Below, one piece after another: positions 7,724 through 13,517 of a stretch of DNA of 13,517 nucleotides. The notes under the pieces were generated by a model. The model worked only from the letters and a program-made list of their open reading frames with translations. It had not been told where the DNA came from and made no database searches. The position numbers and the translations under genes were made by a program. Origin of the DNA: CAYJBH01 sp964368625 (lineage in GTDB: Bacteria > Bacillota > Clostridia > Oscillospirales > Ruminococcaceae). Position 1 is the stretch's first letter. Each line of letters starts with the position of its first letter. The DNA lies in the NCBI GenBank assembly GCA_964368625.1, contig CAYJBH010000052.1, forward strand, positions 1 through 13,517, written 5' to 3'.

Positions 7724-9094
7724 ATGAAGGAAAAAATTAAAACAATTTTTTTATGTAATCATTGTGGAGAATCCTTTCCGCGCTGGATGGGAAGATGTAC
7801 ATCCTGTGGGGAGTGGAACACCTTGATTCAGGATGAGGTAAGGCAGACAAAAGCTTCATCAGGAATTTCAAGATCGGCCTCTGTCCCTAAAACTCATTTG
7901 TTACGTGATATAGATGAAAAAGAAGGTGGACACTCTAGGATAACTACAGGAATTGCCGAGCTAGATAGAGTTTTTGGTGGCGGTATTGTTATAGGTGCAC
8001 TTATGTTGCTTTCGGGGGAGCCGGGGGCAGGTAAGTCAACGTTATTATTGCAAATTTGTGACTTTATTTCACAGCGTGGCAAGGTATTGTATGTTTCTGG
8101 TGAAGAATCTATACGACAAATCAAGCTTCGAGCTAATAGACTAGGCATTGATGGTGAAAATATAGTTCTCGCTACCGAAACATCGATTGAGGATGTTTGT
8201 CAGTTAATTGAAAGTACTAAGCCTATACTTGCGGTAGTTGACTCTATTCAAACCATGCAGAGTGAAGCAGTTAGCTCTTCTGTAGGAAGTGTTACCCAGG
8301 TTAAGGAATGTACTGCACGATTACTGTATGCAGCTAAGAGTAGTGAAATCCCTATATTTGTTGTTGGGCATGTAAATAAAGACGGTGCAATTGCAGGTCC
8401 TAAGGTTATGGAACACACGGTAGACACCGTTCTTTACTTTGAGGGTGATAAAACATTGCCATACCGCATACTGCGAGCGGCAAAGAATAGATACGGATCT
8501 ACCAATGAAATTGGTTTGTTTGATATGACAGCTGGAGGTCTAAAAGAGGTTACAAATCCTTCAATTGCATTGCTGGAAGGAAGACCCACCGGCATAGGCG
8601 GCAGCTGTGTTGTGTGCACTATGGAGGGTTCAAGACCAATTTTTGCTGAGGTTCAGGCATTAGTTGTTAAAAGCAGTTATGCTGCTCCACGAAGAACTAC
8701 ATCAGGCTTTGATTATAACCGAGCAAATTTATTACTGGCAATACTTGAAAAACGGGCAGGATACCCATTCGGGGCTTTAGACGTTTATGTTAACGTTGTA
8801 GGCGGTATACAGATAGATGAAACAGCATGTGACCTTGCAGTTGCAATGGCAATAATTTCGGGCCTTAATGATAAGGCTATTGATGAACGAACACTATTTA
8901 TTGGTGAAATGGGCCTTGGCGGTGAGATTAGAGCTGTATCACAGATAGAACAACGTATTAACGAAGCAGCAAGACTTGGTTTTTCTAAGGTTGTTATACC
9001 AAAACAAAATGCAAATAAATTATCTAGGATGAACAATACTTCAATTGAAATATTTTCGGTAGACTTTATATCATCTGCTGTAAAATTACTGTAA
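7724..9094 (+). CDS. radA: DNA repair protein RadA (Sms)
   Basis: RadA is a RecA-related, DnaB-like helicase that processes recombination intermediates and promotes branch migration. At 456 residues it has the typical length. Domains in order: a four-cysteine zinc finger with C11, C14, C25 and C28; a RecA-like ATPase with Walker A GEPGAGKST at 98-106 (K104); the RadA-specific KNRYG at 254-258 (commonly KNRFG); and a C-terminal Lon-protease-like domain (GYPFGALDVYVNVVGG, then FIGEMGLGGEIRAV) that serves structure, not proteolysis. An in-frame TAA lies directly before the ATG, fixing the start; the SD-like GAGAGGG at 7706-7712 is 11 nt upstream, longer than usual. In B. subtilis radA lies in the clpC-disA region; here it sits between a lipid kinase and sporulation genes, without disA. 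Confidence 0.97.
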   Translation: MKEKIKTIFLCNHCGESFPRWMGRCTSCGEWNTLIQDEVRQTKASSGISRSASVPKTHLLRDIDEKEGGHSRITTGIAELDRVFGGGIVIGALMLLSGEPGAGKSTLLLQICDFISQRGKVLYVSGEESIRQIKLRANRLGIDGENIVLATETSIEDVCQLIESTKPILAVVDSIQTMQSEAVSSSVGSVTQVKECTARLLYAAKSSEIPIFVVGHVNKDGAIAGPKVMEHTVDTVLYFEGDKTLPYRILRAAKNRYGSTNEIGLFDMTAGGLKEVTNPSIALLEGRPTGIGGSCVVCTMEGSRPIFAEVQALVVKSSYAAPRRTTSGFDYNRANLLLAILEKRAGYPFGALDVYVNVVGGIQIDETACDLAVAMAIISGLNDKAIDERTLFIGEMGLGGEIRAVSQIEQRINEAARLGFSKVVIPKQNANKLSRMNNTSIEIFSVDFISSAVKLL

Positions 9095-9109
9095 AACTTA
9101 ATCTCAAAC

Positions 9110-9136
9110 ATAATTTCGAACGGAGTCTCATATCCT
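9110..9136 (+). promoter_or_regulatory. Weak sigma-E-like promoter candidate before the M23 gene
   Basis: ATAATT (9110-9115), a 13-nt spacer and CATATCCT (9129-9136) loosely resemble the mother-cell sigma-E pattern (ATATT-like -35 and CATACAnT -10; 5 of 8 matches at -10). The spacing is right and the gene downstream looks like a sporulation gene, but in AT-rich DNA such a match is easy to find by chance. Confidence 0.25.
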
Positions 9137-9138
9137 TT

Positions 9139-9166
9139 ATAGTAAAACACGAAGGAGGTTTACTAT
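9139..9166 (+). promoter_or_regulatory. Start-codon hairpin with Shine-Dalgarno in the loop
   Basis: ATAGTAAA (9139-9146) and TTTACTAT (9159-9166) are perfect 8-nt inverted repeats around a 12-nt loop (9147-9158) that ends with the strong SD AAGGAGG (9152-9158). The 3' arm includes the first two bases of the ATG at 9165. The mRNA could therefore fold with the SD exposed and the start codon paired. The stem has one G-C pair, so stability is modest. Confidence 0.5.
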
Positions 9167-10070
9167 GTGGGAAAAACAGGAATACGAGATGCCGGACGAT
9201 GTTCTTTTTGCTCGCCCAACCAACAGGGCAATAAAATCAGGAATGTTATACGCTGATGACCTTCCAAGAATAAACAAAAACACTAAAAAGAACTTTTTGT
9301 TAATTAAAATTCAACTAGCTATAGCGATTGTATCTTTTTTGCTAGTGTTTTTAGTTAAAACCTTGATGCCGGGTGCATATATAGAGTTTCAAAAGCAGTA
9401 CGGTATAATAACCGGTAGTCCGTTAACACAGGAACAACAGCAAATTGTTATGAATTTTGTTGATGAAGCTACGAGTAATCCTAATGAAGGAATAGAGGAT
9501 AGCAACGTTTCTGCAACAGATGATAATGATAATGTTACAAATAGCAATTCAACCTCTGAAATAACTGCACCACAAACTATAACCGAATCGGTAGCACAGG
9601 GAACAGATAATTCAGGGTATGAAAAATTTGTATCTAATCCGGCTAGCGAAACAGATTACACCCTGCCAATAAGTGTTATATCACCAATAGAAATTGGATA
9701 TATTACAAGTGAATTTGGTTCACGTATTAGTCCAATAACAGGTCAACCTGAATTTCATAGCGGATTAGATATTGCAGCAGCAGATGGTACCGAGGTATTA
9801 ACTGTAGCAGATGGAAAAGTTGTAATATCAAATTATGATTCAATTAGTGGCTATTATGTTAAGGTGGATCATGGTTCGGGGTTTGTTACAGGATATGCAC
9901 ATCTTGATAGCTATTTAGTAAAGGAAGGTGATACTGTAAAAGCCGGAGAAGCTATTGGGATAATTGGTTCAACAGGTGCCTCAACCGGTACTCATCTACA
10001 TCTTTCATTTGTTCTAGACGGTGTATGGGTAGACCCTATTTTATCTTATCCAAATGGCCTTTTTAGTTAG
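9165..10070 (+). CDS. SpoIVFA-like membrane-anchored M23 (LytM) domain protein
   Basis: A single-pass membrane protein of 301 residues. Order: a charged cytoplasmic part (1-44), one transmembrane helix (about 45-67, LLIKIQLAIAIVSFLLVFLV), a low-complexity Asn/Thr/Ser/Glu-rich linker (about 100-165), and an M23 peptidase-fold domain (about 173-295). The metal and catalytic residues look complete: H198 and D202 in FHSGLD, H246 in YAHL, H277 and H279 in GTHLHLSF. In B. subtilis SpoIVFA has this architecture and holds the SpoIVFB protease inactive in the outer forespore membrane; here the next, overlapping gene encodes an M50 protease, which supports that role. SpoIIQ has a similar layout and is the main alternative. 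The SD AAGGAGG is 6 nt from the ATG and sits in a hairpin loop. Domain call is firm, the SpoIVFA role moderate. Confidence 0.78.
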   Translation: MWEKQEYEMPDDVLFARPTNRAIKSGMLYADDLPRINKNTKKNFLLIKIQLAIAIVSFLLVFLVKTLMPGAYIEFQKQYGIITGSPLTQEQQQIVMNFVDEATSNPNEGIEDSNVSATDDNDNVTNSNSTSEITAPQTITESVAQGTDNSGYEKFVSNPASETDYTLPISVISPIEIGYITSEFGSRISPITGQPEFHSGLDIAAADGTEVLTVADGKVVISNYDSISGYYVKVDHGSGFVTGYAHLDSYLVKEGDTVKAGEAIGIIGSTGASTGTHLHLSFVLDGVWVDPILSYPNGLFS

Positions 10071-10647
10071 TATTACTAATTCTGCAATTCCTCTGCTTGT
10101 GGCATTATTTGCAGGGTTGTATTACGGAGGTAATATAGCTAGATATGGGTTATATTCGGCAATAATACATGAGTTTGGGCATATACTCGCCTTTTATATT
10201 ATAAAAAGAGAGCTGCCAAAACTAAAATTCAAAGCGGGTGGGGTTTCTATTATTCTTCCAAACGCTTCCAGACTAAAAACTACGATAATGTTATCAGCAG
10301 GAGTTGTAGCAAATTTGATAGCTGTACTGGTTTGTATTTTTATTTCTTTATACAAACCAAGTTATAATTGTTACTTTATTTTATTTGCAAACTTAATTAT
10401 AGCAATATTTAATATTCTACCTTTTTCATTTTCTGATGGTGGAAGGCTTTTAGAGTTATATATGCCTGCCCGATTTTTAGCAATACTTGATCATGTTTTT
10501 GCAATAAATTCAGCAATTCTAATTGCTACTTTATTTTATATGATACTTATTAATGGCTCAATGGTATTGCAAATTTCTTTAATAGGGATTATAATTATAA
10601 TCACGATAAAAATATGGATTGATTATAATGATAAAAAGGGAACTTGA
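10054..10647 (+). CDS. SpoIVFB-like intramembrane M50 metalloprotease, short form
   Basis: Polytopic site-2-type metalloprotease of 197 residues with about six hydrophobic segments. The zinc motif HEFGH lies at 39-43 (H39, E40, H43), and the third ligand is in NILPFSFSDGG (D128), spaced as in SpoIVFB. Bacillus SpoIVFB cleaves the pro-sequence of sigma-K in the mother cell membrane. That enzyme is about 288 residues and ends in a cytoplasmic CBS domain; this one stops after the last hydrophobic segment with a short YNDKKGT tail, so no CBS domain is present. The ATG overlaps the end of the M23 gene by 17 nt and has no visible SD, so its translation is probably coupled. The pairing points to sporulation; other small M50 proteases cannot be excluded from sequence alone. 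Confidence 0.78.
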   Translation: MAFLVSITNSAIPLLVALFAGLYYGGNIARYGLYSAIIHEFGHILAFYIIKRELPKLKFKAGGVSIILPNASRLKTTIMLSAGVVANLIAVLVCIFISLYKPSYNCYFILFANLIIAIFNILPFSFSDGGRLLELYMPARFLAILDHVFAINSAILIATLFYMILINGSMVLQISLIGIIIIITIKIWIDYNDKKGT

Positions 10648-12469
10648 AAGAATTCTACCGCGTGTTCAAAAACCTGCTAGATATATTGGTGGAGAGAGAT
10701 TATCGGTATTAAAGAACATTGATGATGTTGATGTAAACTTCGCATTTTGCTTTCCGGATAGCTACGAGATAGGTATGTCGCACCTTGGTCTTAAGGTTTT
10801 GTATGAAATAATGAATGCAGAGGACTGGTTATGGTGTCAGCGAGTGTTTATGCCCTTGCCGGATATGCGAGCTCAGCTGGAAGCAGAATCCTTGAGGTTG
10901 TTTTCATTAGAAGAAAAAAGGCCGCTTGATGAATTCGACATTGTCGGTTTTACCCTTCAATCAGAGCTAACATATACAAATATACTTGCAATGTTAGACC
11001 TTGCAGATATTCCGGTTTGGGCAAATGAAAGAGATGAAAAACACCCATTAATTATAGCAGGGGGACCATGTGCATGTAATCCGGAACCATTAGCAGACTT
11101 TTTCGACCTTTTTGTTTTGGGTGAAGGCGAACGAGTTAACGTTGAAATATGTAATGTTTTAAGAGAATCCAAGAGTTTAGAGTGCTCAAAAAAGGAAACT
11201 TTAATAAAGTTATCGCAAATTCGCGGAGTTTACATTCCATCCCTCTATGAAGTAAGTTATAACGGGGATGGGACAATTAAGGAGGTTACAACACAAACAG
11301 CCTCTTTGCCGGTTAAAAAAGCATGGCTTACTGATTTTGATACCTTTAATCCACCAACAGAGTTTACTGTTCCTATGATTGGAGCAATCCATGATAGGGC
11401 TCAGATTGAGATATTGAGAGGATGTATAAGAGGTTGTAGGTTCTGTCAAGCAGGTTATATATATAGACCTTTCCGAGAACGCTCAGCCGATATGCTATGT
11501 AATTCAGCCAGAATTATCTGCGATAAAACCGGATACGATGAAATATCTTTAACCTCATTATCGAGTAGTGATCACACCGAGCTAGAAGATCTACTTGATA
11601 AATTATTAGACTGGACTCAAAACGAAAAAATAAATCTATCATTGCCATCGCTTAGGGTGGATAACTTTAGTGCTGGGCTTGCTGAGAGGATTAGCAAGGT
11701 GAGACATAGCGGTTTAACATTTGCTCCGGAGGCCGGAACTCAACGTTTGAGAGATGTAATTAATAAGAATGTAACCGAAGATGAATTGTATAATACCGTT
11801 ATAACAGCATTTAATTCAGGATATAGCTCGGTTAAGCTATACTTTATGATGGGGTTACCTACAGAGACCGATGAAGATATTGTTGGAATAGCCGATCTTG
11901 CAGGTAAGGTTATCGACTGGTTCTATAAGAATCCTAACCGTCAAAAAGGTAAGGGGATAACGGTAACAGTAAGTGTTAGTTGTTTTGTTCCAAAACCCAA
12001 TACGCCATTTGAAAGGGTTCCACAGGATATATTTGACGAATTAAGACGCAAACAAAAATTACTACTTTCATCAGTTAAAACTAAAAAAATATCGGTTAAT
12101 TATCATGATGCAGATGTTTCGGCTGTTGAGGCTGCACTGGCTAGAGGTGATAGAAGATTATCTGCAGTAATTAACACCGCTTTCAAACTAGGATGTAGCA
12201 TGGATGGTTGGCATGAACATTTTAACTATTCACTATGGCAAAAGGCCTTTGAAGTTAATGATTTAACACAGGATTTTTATGCTTCAAGACAAAGAGGTGT
12301 GGACGAAGTTTTGCCCTGGCAACATCTTGATTATGGGGTAACAAGAGAGTTTTTATTAAGAGAATACGAAAAAGCTTTGCAAGGTGAAACCACACAACCT
12401 TGTAATATTCACTGTGCAGGATGTGGTTTAAGGTCAGAAACCAAAGGGGTGAAATGTGTTTGTAATTAG
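10628..12469 (+). CDS. Radical SAM protein, TIGR03960-type (B12-binding-like N-terminal domain)
   Basis: A 613-residue radical S-adenosylmethionine enzyme of unknown reaction. The N-terminal part (about 15-200: RYIGGE, FPDSYEIGMSHLGLKVLY, IAGGPCACNPEPLADFFD, GEGE) has a cobalamin-binding-like fold but no DxHxxG motif that would ligate B12. The radical SAM core starts at ILRGCIRGCRFCQAG with the cluster cysteines C266, C270 and C273, followed by IYRPFRER, SLSSSDH and FAPEAGTQRLRDVINK. The C-terminus has further cysteines C592, C596, C599 (again CxxxCxxC), C610 and C612. The ATG at 10628 is preferred over an in-frame TTG at 10619; neither has an SD, and the gene overlaps the M50 gene by 20 nt, suggesting coupled translation. 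It overlaps DUF2344 downstream by 14 nt, the usual partner of this family. Confidence 0.9.
   Translation: MIKRELERILPRVQKPARYIGGERLSVLKNIDDVDVNFAFCFPDSYEIGMSHLGLKVLYEIMNAEDWLWCQRVFMPLPDMRAQLEAESLRLFSLEEKRPLDEFDIVGFTLQSELTYTNILAMLDLADIPVWANERDEKHPLIIAGGPCACNPEPLADFFDLFVLGEGERVNVEICNVLRESKSLECSKKETLIKLSQIRGVYIPSLYEVSYNGDGTIKEVTTQTASLPVKKAWLTDFDTFNPPTEFTVPMIGAIHDRAQIEILRGCIRGCRFCQAGYIYRPFRERSADMLCNSARIICDKTGYDEISLTSLSSSDHTELEDLLDKLLDWTQNEKINLSLPSLRVDNFSAGLAERISKVRHSGLTFAPEAGTQRLRDVINKNVTEDELYNTVITAFNSGYSSVKLYFMMGLPTETDEDIVGIADLAGKVIDWFYKNPNRQKGKGITVTVSVSCFVPKPNTPFERVPQDIFDELRRKQKLLLSSVKTKKISVNYHDADVSAVEAALARGDRRLSAVINTAFKLGCSMDGWHEHFNYSLWQKAFEVNDLTQDFYASRQRGVDEVLPWQHLDYGVTREFLLREYEKALQGETTQPCNIHCAGCGLRSETKGVKCVCN
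12443..12449 (+). promoter_or_regulatory. Ribosome binding site for the GTG-started DUF2344 gene
   Basis: AAAGGGG ends 6 nt before the GTG at 12456. It supports this non-ATG start; the ATG at 12454 is in another frame and meets the radical SAM stop at once. Confidence 0.7.
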
Positions 12470-13094
12470 AGCAAGATTTGCAAAGTATAATGAATGTGCA
12501 TATATTTCTCATCTAGACCTTCAAAGAGTAATGTCGAGAGCACTACGTCAAAGCGGGGTGCCTGTATGGTACTCAAATGGTTTTAATCCGCATATCTACA
12601 TGACGTTTGCTTTACCATTATCTCTTACACATGAAACTGTTTGTGATGCAGTTGATTTTAAAAGCGAGGTAACAGCTCAGCAGGATTGGATTGATATGAT
12701 AAACCATTGTCTTCCACATGGGATTAAGATTATTTCAATTTACACAGCCGCATCAAAGCCTAAAGATATATCATTCTCTAGCTACTCCCTACATTCACGT
12801 GGCAAGCTGGAAACATTTACAGATTCAATTAATATTTACAATTCGATGGATAAGATTGAAGTAATGAAAAAAACTAAGCGAAGTGAAAAGTTAATAAACT
12901 TAAAAGAATATATACCGGAGCTTAAATATAACAATGAGGAACAAAGCCTAGAGGTAACGTTACCTGTTGGGGAAATAACTATAAGCCCAACTCTTTTAGT
13001 TGATTATCTAGAATCTACAGGCAACATGGAAAAAGGCGACATAGCTGTTATGAGGACTTCTATTTTAAACAGTAATAAATCAGAGTGGATTTAG
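12456..13094 (+). CDS. DUF2344 (TIGR03936-type) radical SAM-associated protein
   Basis: A 212-residue soluble protein of unknown function, found next to or fused with TIGR03960 radical SAM proteins. The conserved N-terminus is clear: RARFAKYNECAYISHLDLQRVMSRALRQSG (5-34), then VWYSNGFNPHIYMTFALPLSL (37-57). Relatives usually have an acidic run after the LxLxxES motif; here it reads LSLTHETVCDAVDFKSEV. The C-terminal third is lysine-rich and less conserved. It starts with GTG, has an SD 6 nt away, and overlaps the radical SAM gene by 14 nt, so the two are very likely made together. In many clostridia an RNase E/G gene and ribosomal protein genes follow; here the next gene is rpmB and no RNase G is seen. 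No catalytic residues can be proposed. Confidence 0.88.
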   Translation: MFVIRARFAKYNECAYISHLDLQRVMSRALRQSGVPVWYSNGFNPHIYMTFALPLSLTHETVCDAVDFKSEVTAQQDWIDMINHCLPHGIKIISIYTAASKPKDISFSSYSLHSRGKLETFTDSINIYNSMDKIEVMKKTKRSEKLINLKEYIPELKYNNEEQSLEVTLPVGEITISPTLLVDYLESTGNMEKGDIAVMRTSILNSNKSEWI

Positions 13095-13143
13095 CAGAAA
13101 AGTTAATATATATACAAATAATTAGTAAAAATGAAAAAAAGAC

Positions 13144-13172
13144 TTGCATTATTAGTTGAAATCTGGTAAAAT
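13144..13172 (+). promoter_or_regulatory. Sigma-A promoter for rpmB
   Basis: TTGCAT (13144-13149), a 17-nt spacer and TAAAAT (13167-13172), with an extended -10 TG at 13164-13165. An A-rich stretch (13128-13142) just upstream could act as an UP element. It is the best housekeeping promoter in the window. Transcription would start near 13179, giving a leader of about 57 nt that carries two mutually exclusive 4-bp GCTT/AAGC stems (13189-13206). The rest of the 141-nt gap 13095-13235 holds no gene and no hairpin terminator for the preceding operon. Confidence 0.75.
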
Positions 13173-13235
13173 ATTATAAGTATTCAACGCTTTAAGCTTA
13201 ATAAGCAAAAATTATAACACAAGGGAGGTGTAATA

Positions 13236-13424
13236 ATGGCAAAATGTGATTGCTGTGGCAAGGGTGTAACATTTGGTATTAAAATATCACACTCACATCG
13301 CAGATCTAACCGTACATGGAAACCCAATGTAAAAAGAGTAAAGGCAGTTGTTGGCGGCTCTAATAAATACATTCATGCATGTACTCGTTGCCTTCGCAGC
13401 GGAAAGGTAACAAGGGCAATATAA
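13236..13424 (+). CDS. rpmB: 50S ribosomal protein L28, zinc-ribbon form
   Basis: Small basic protein of the large ribosomal subunit, 62 residues, the typical length for Firmicutes. It carries MAKCDCCGKGVTFG at the N-terminus and HACTRCLRSGKV near the C-terminus; C4, C7, C49 and C52 make the zinc ribbon that marks the C+ form of L28. C6 is an extra cysteine where relatives usually have another residue. The central SHSHRRSNRTWKPN is highly conserved. A strong SD (GGGAGGTG, 13223-13230) lies 5 nt before the ATG. It is transcribed from its own promoter and followed by a hairpin, so it is likely a single-gene unit. Confidence 0.98.
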   Translation: MAKCDCCGKGVTFGIKISHSHRRSNRTWKPNVKRVKAVVGGSNKYIHACTRCLRSGKVTRAI

Positions 13425-13432
13425 TTAATTAG

Positions 13433-13457
13433 GCCGAATGGATATTTTCCATTCGGC
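13433..13457 (+). terminator. Hairpin terminator after rpmB
   Basis: GCCGAATGG (13433-13441) pairs perfectly with CCATTCGGC (13449-13457) around a 7-nt loop; A13442-T13448 can add a tenth pair. It begins 8 nt after the rpmB stop. The downstream sequence is AT-rich but lacks a pure T-run, so termination may be incomplete. It is the only convincing terminator-like hairpin in the window. Confidence 0.7.
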
Positions 13458-13473
13458 ATAAGATTTGTATAAT
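13445..13473 (+). promoter_or_regulatory. Possible promoter for the tRNA-Leu gene
   Basis: A perfect TATAAT (13468-13473) lies 13 nt before the first tRNA base, which would give a leader of only several nucleotides. The matching -35 at 17-nt spacing is poor (TTTTCC, 13445-13450) and lies in the loop of the rpmB hairpin. Confidence 0.45.
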
Positions 13474-13486
13474 TTATTGTCTATGT

Positions 13487-13517
13487 GCACTCGTGGCGGA
13501 ATCGGCAGACGCGCTAG
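13487..13517 (+). tRNA. tRNA-Leu, 3'-truncated by window edge
   Basis: The last 31 bases read as the 5' part of a leucine tRNA: a 7-nt acceptor arm GCACTCG (13487-13493), the T8-G9 linker, and the D-arm GCGGAATCGGCAGACGCGC (13496-13514). The GGAATnGGCAGACGCGCTAG pattern is characteristic of bacterial tRNA-Leu. The anticodon, the long variable arm and the 3' end lie outside the window, so the isoacceptor cannot be named. Confidence 0.85.

Noticed and set aside
9165..10070. SpoIIQ instead of SpoIVFA
   Set aside because: The domain layout fits both, but the overlap with an M50 protease gene is the SpoIVFA-SpoIVFB arrangement; kept as an alternative, not excluded.
10619..10621. TTG start for the radical SAM gene
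   Set aside because: An ATG three codons downstream is a more likely start; neither has an SD, so the choice is not certain.
1..13517. CRISPR array, insertion sequence, prophage or integration-site signals
   Set aside because: No spaced direct repeats, transposase or integrase genes, or target-site duplications were seen; although a tRNA lies at the right edge, nothing after it is visible.

Overview
The window is a compact stretch of chromosome from a low-GC (roughly mid-30s % by eye), motile, probably endospore-forming Gram-positive bacterium, most likely class Clostridia. Three things support this: a flagellar export/rod/chemotaxis cluster with a FliA-type sigma factor and the CheC/CheD pair; a membrane M23 protein overlapping a short intramembrane M50 protease, which is the arrangement of the sporulation pair SpoIVFA/SpoIVFB; and the radical SAM (TIGR03960-type) plus DUF2344 gene pair that follows it. 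Every gene I can support is on the + strand. I saw no insertion sequence, phage gene, CRISPR array or plasmid function, so this looks like core genome, not an accessory island.

Layout. 1-5121, motility: the 3' three quarters of flhA (export gate), the flagellar sigma factor fliA, two FlgF/FlgG-family rod proteins, then cheC and cheD. After a 99-nt AT-rich gap, 5221-6735 is a FapA/DUF342 protein. 6755-7690 is a YegS/DagK-type lipid kinase and 7724-9094 is the DNA-repair ATPase radA. 9165-13094 holds four genes: a SpoIVFA-like M23 protein, a SpoIVFB-like M50 protease, a radical SAM protein and a DUF2344 protein. Each overlaps the next by 14-20 nt, so they are probably translated as a coupled block. 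13236-13424 is rpmB (ribosomal protein L28) with its own good sigma-A promoter and a downstream hairpin. The window ends inside a tRNA-Leu gene.

How the genes fit together. FlhA, the rod proteins and the sigma factor build the flagellum and switch on its late genes. CheC (CheY-P phosphatase) and CheD (receptor deamidase) form the adaptation arm of Bacillus/Thermotoga-type chemotaxis. In the second half, an M50 protease with an M23 membrane partner would, by homology, process a mother-cell sigma precursor during sporulation. The coupled radical SAM/DUF2344 pair has no established function that I know of and is the least understood part of the window.

Most interesting points: (1) the start of the M23 gene lies in an 8-bp hairpin whose 12-nt loop presents a strong Shine-Dalgarno; (2) the M23 domain of the SpoIVFA-like protein keeps all its metal and catalytic residues; (3) the SpoIVFB-like protease ends where the family's CBS domain would begin; (4) the radical SAM protein has a second CxxxCxxC motif at its C-terminus and is locked by overlaps to DUF2344 and the sporulation protease. 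I found no unmistakably new multi-gene system; these are the leads worth checking.
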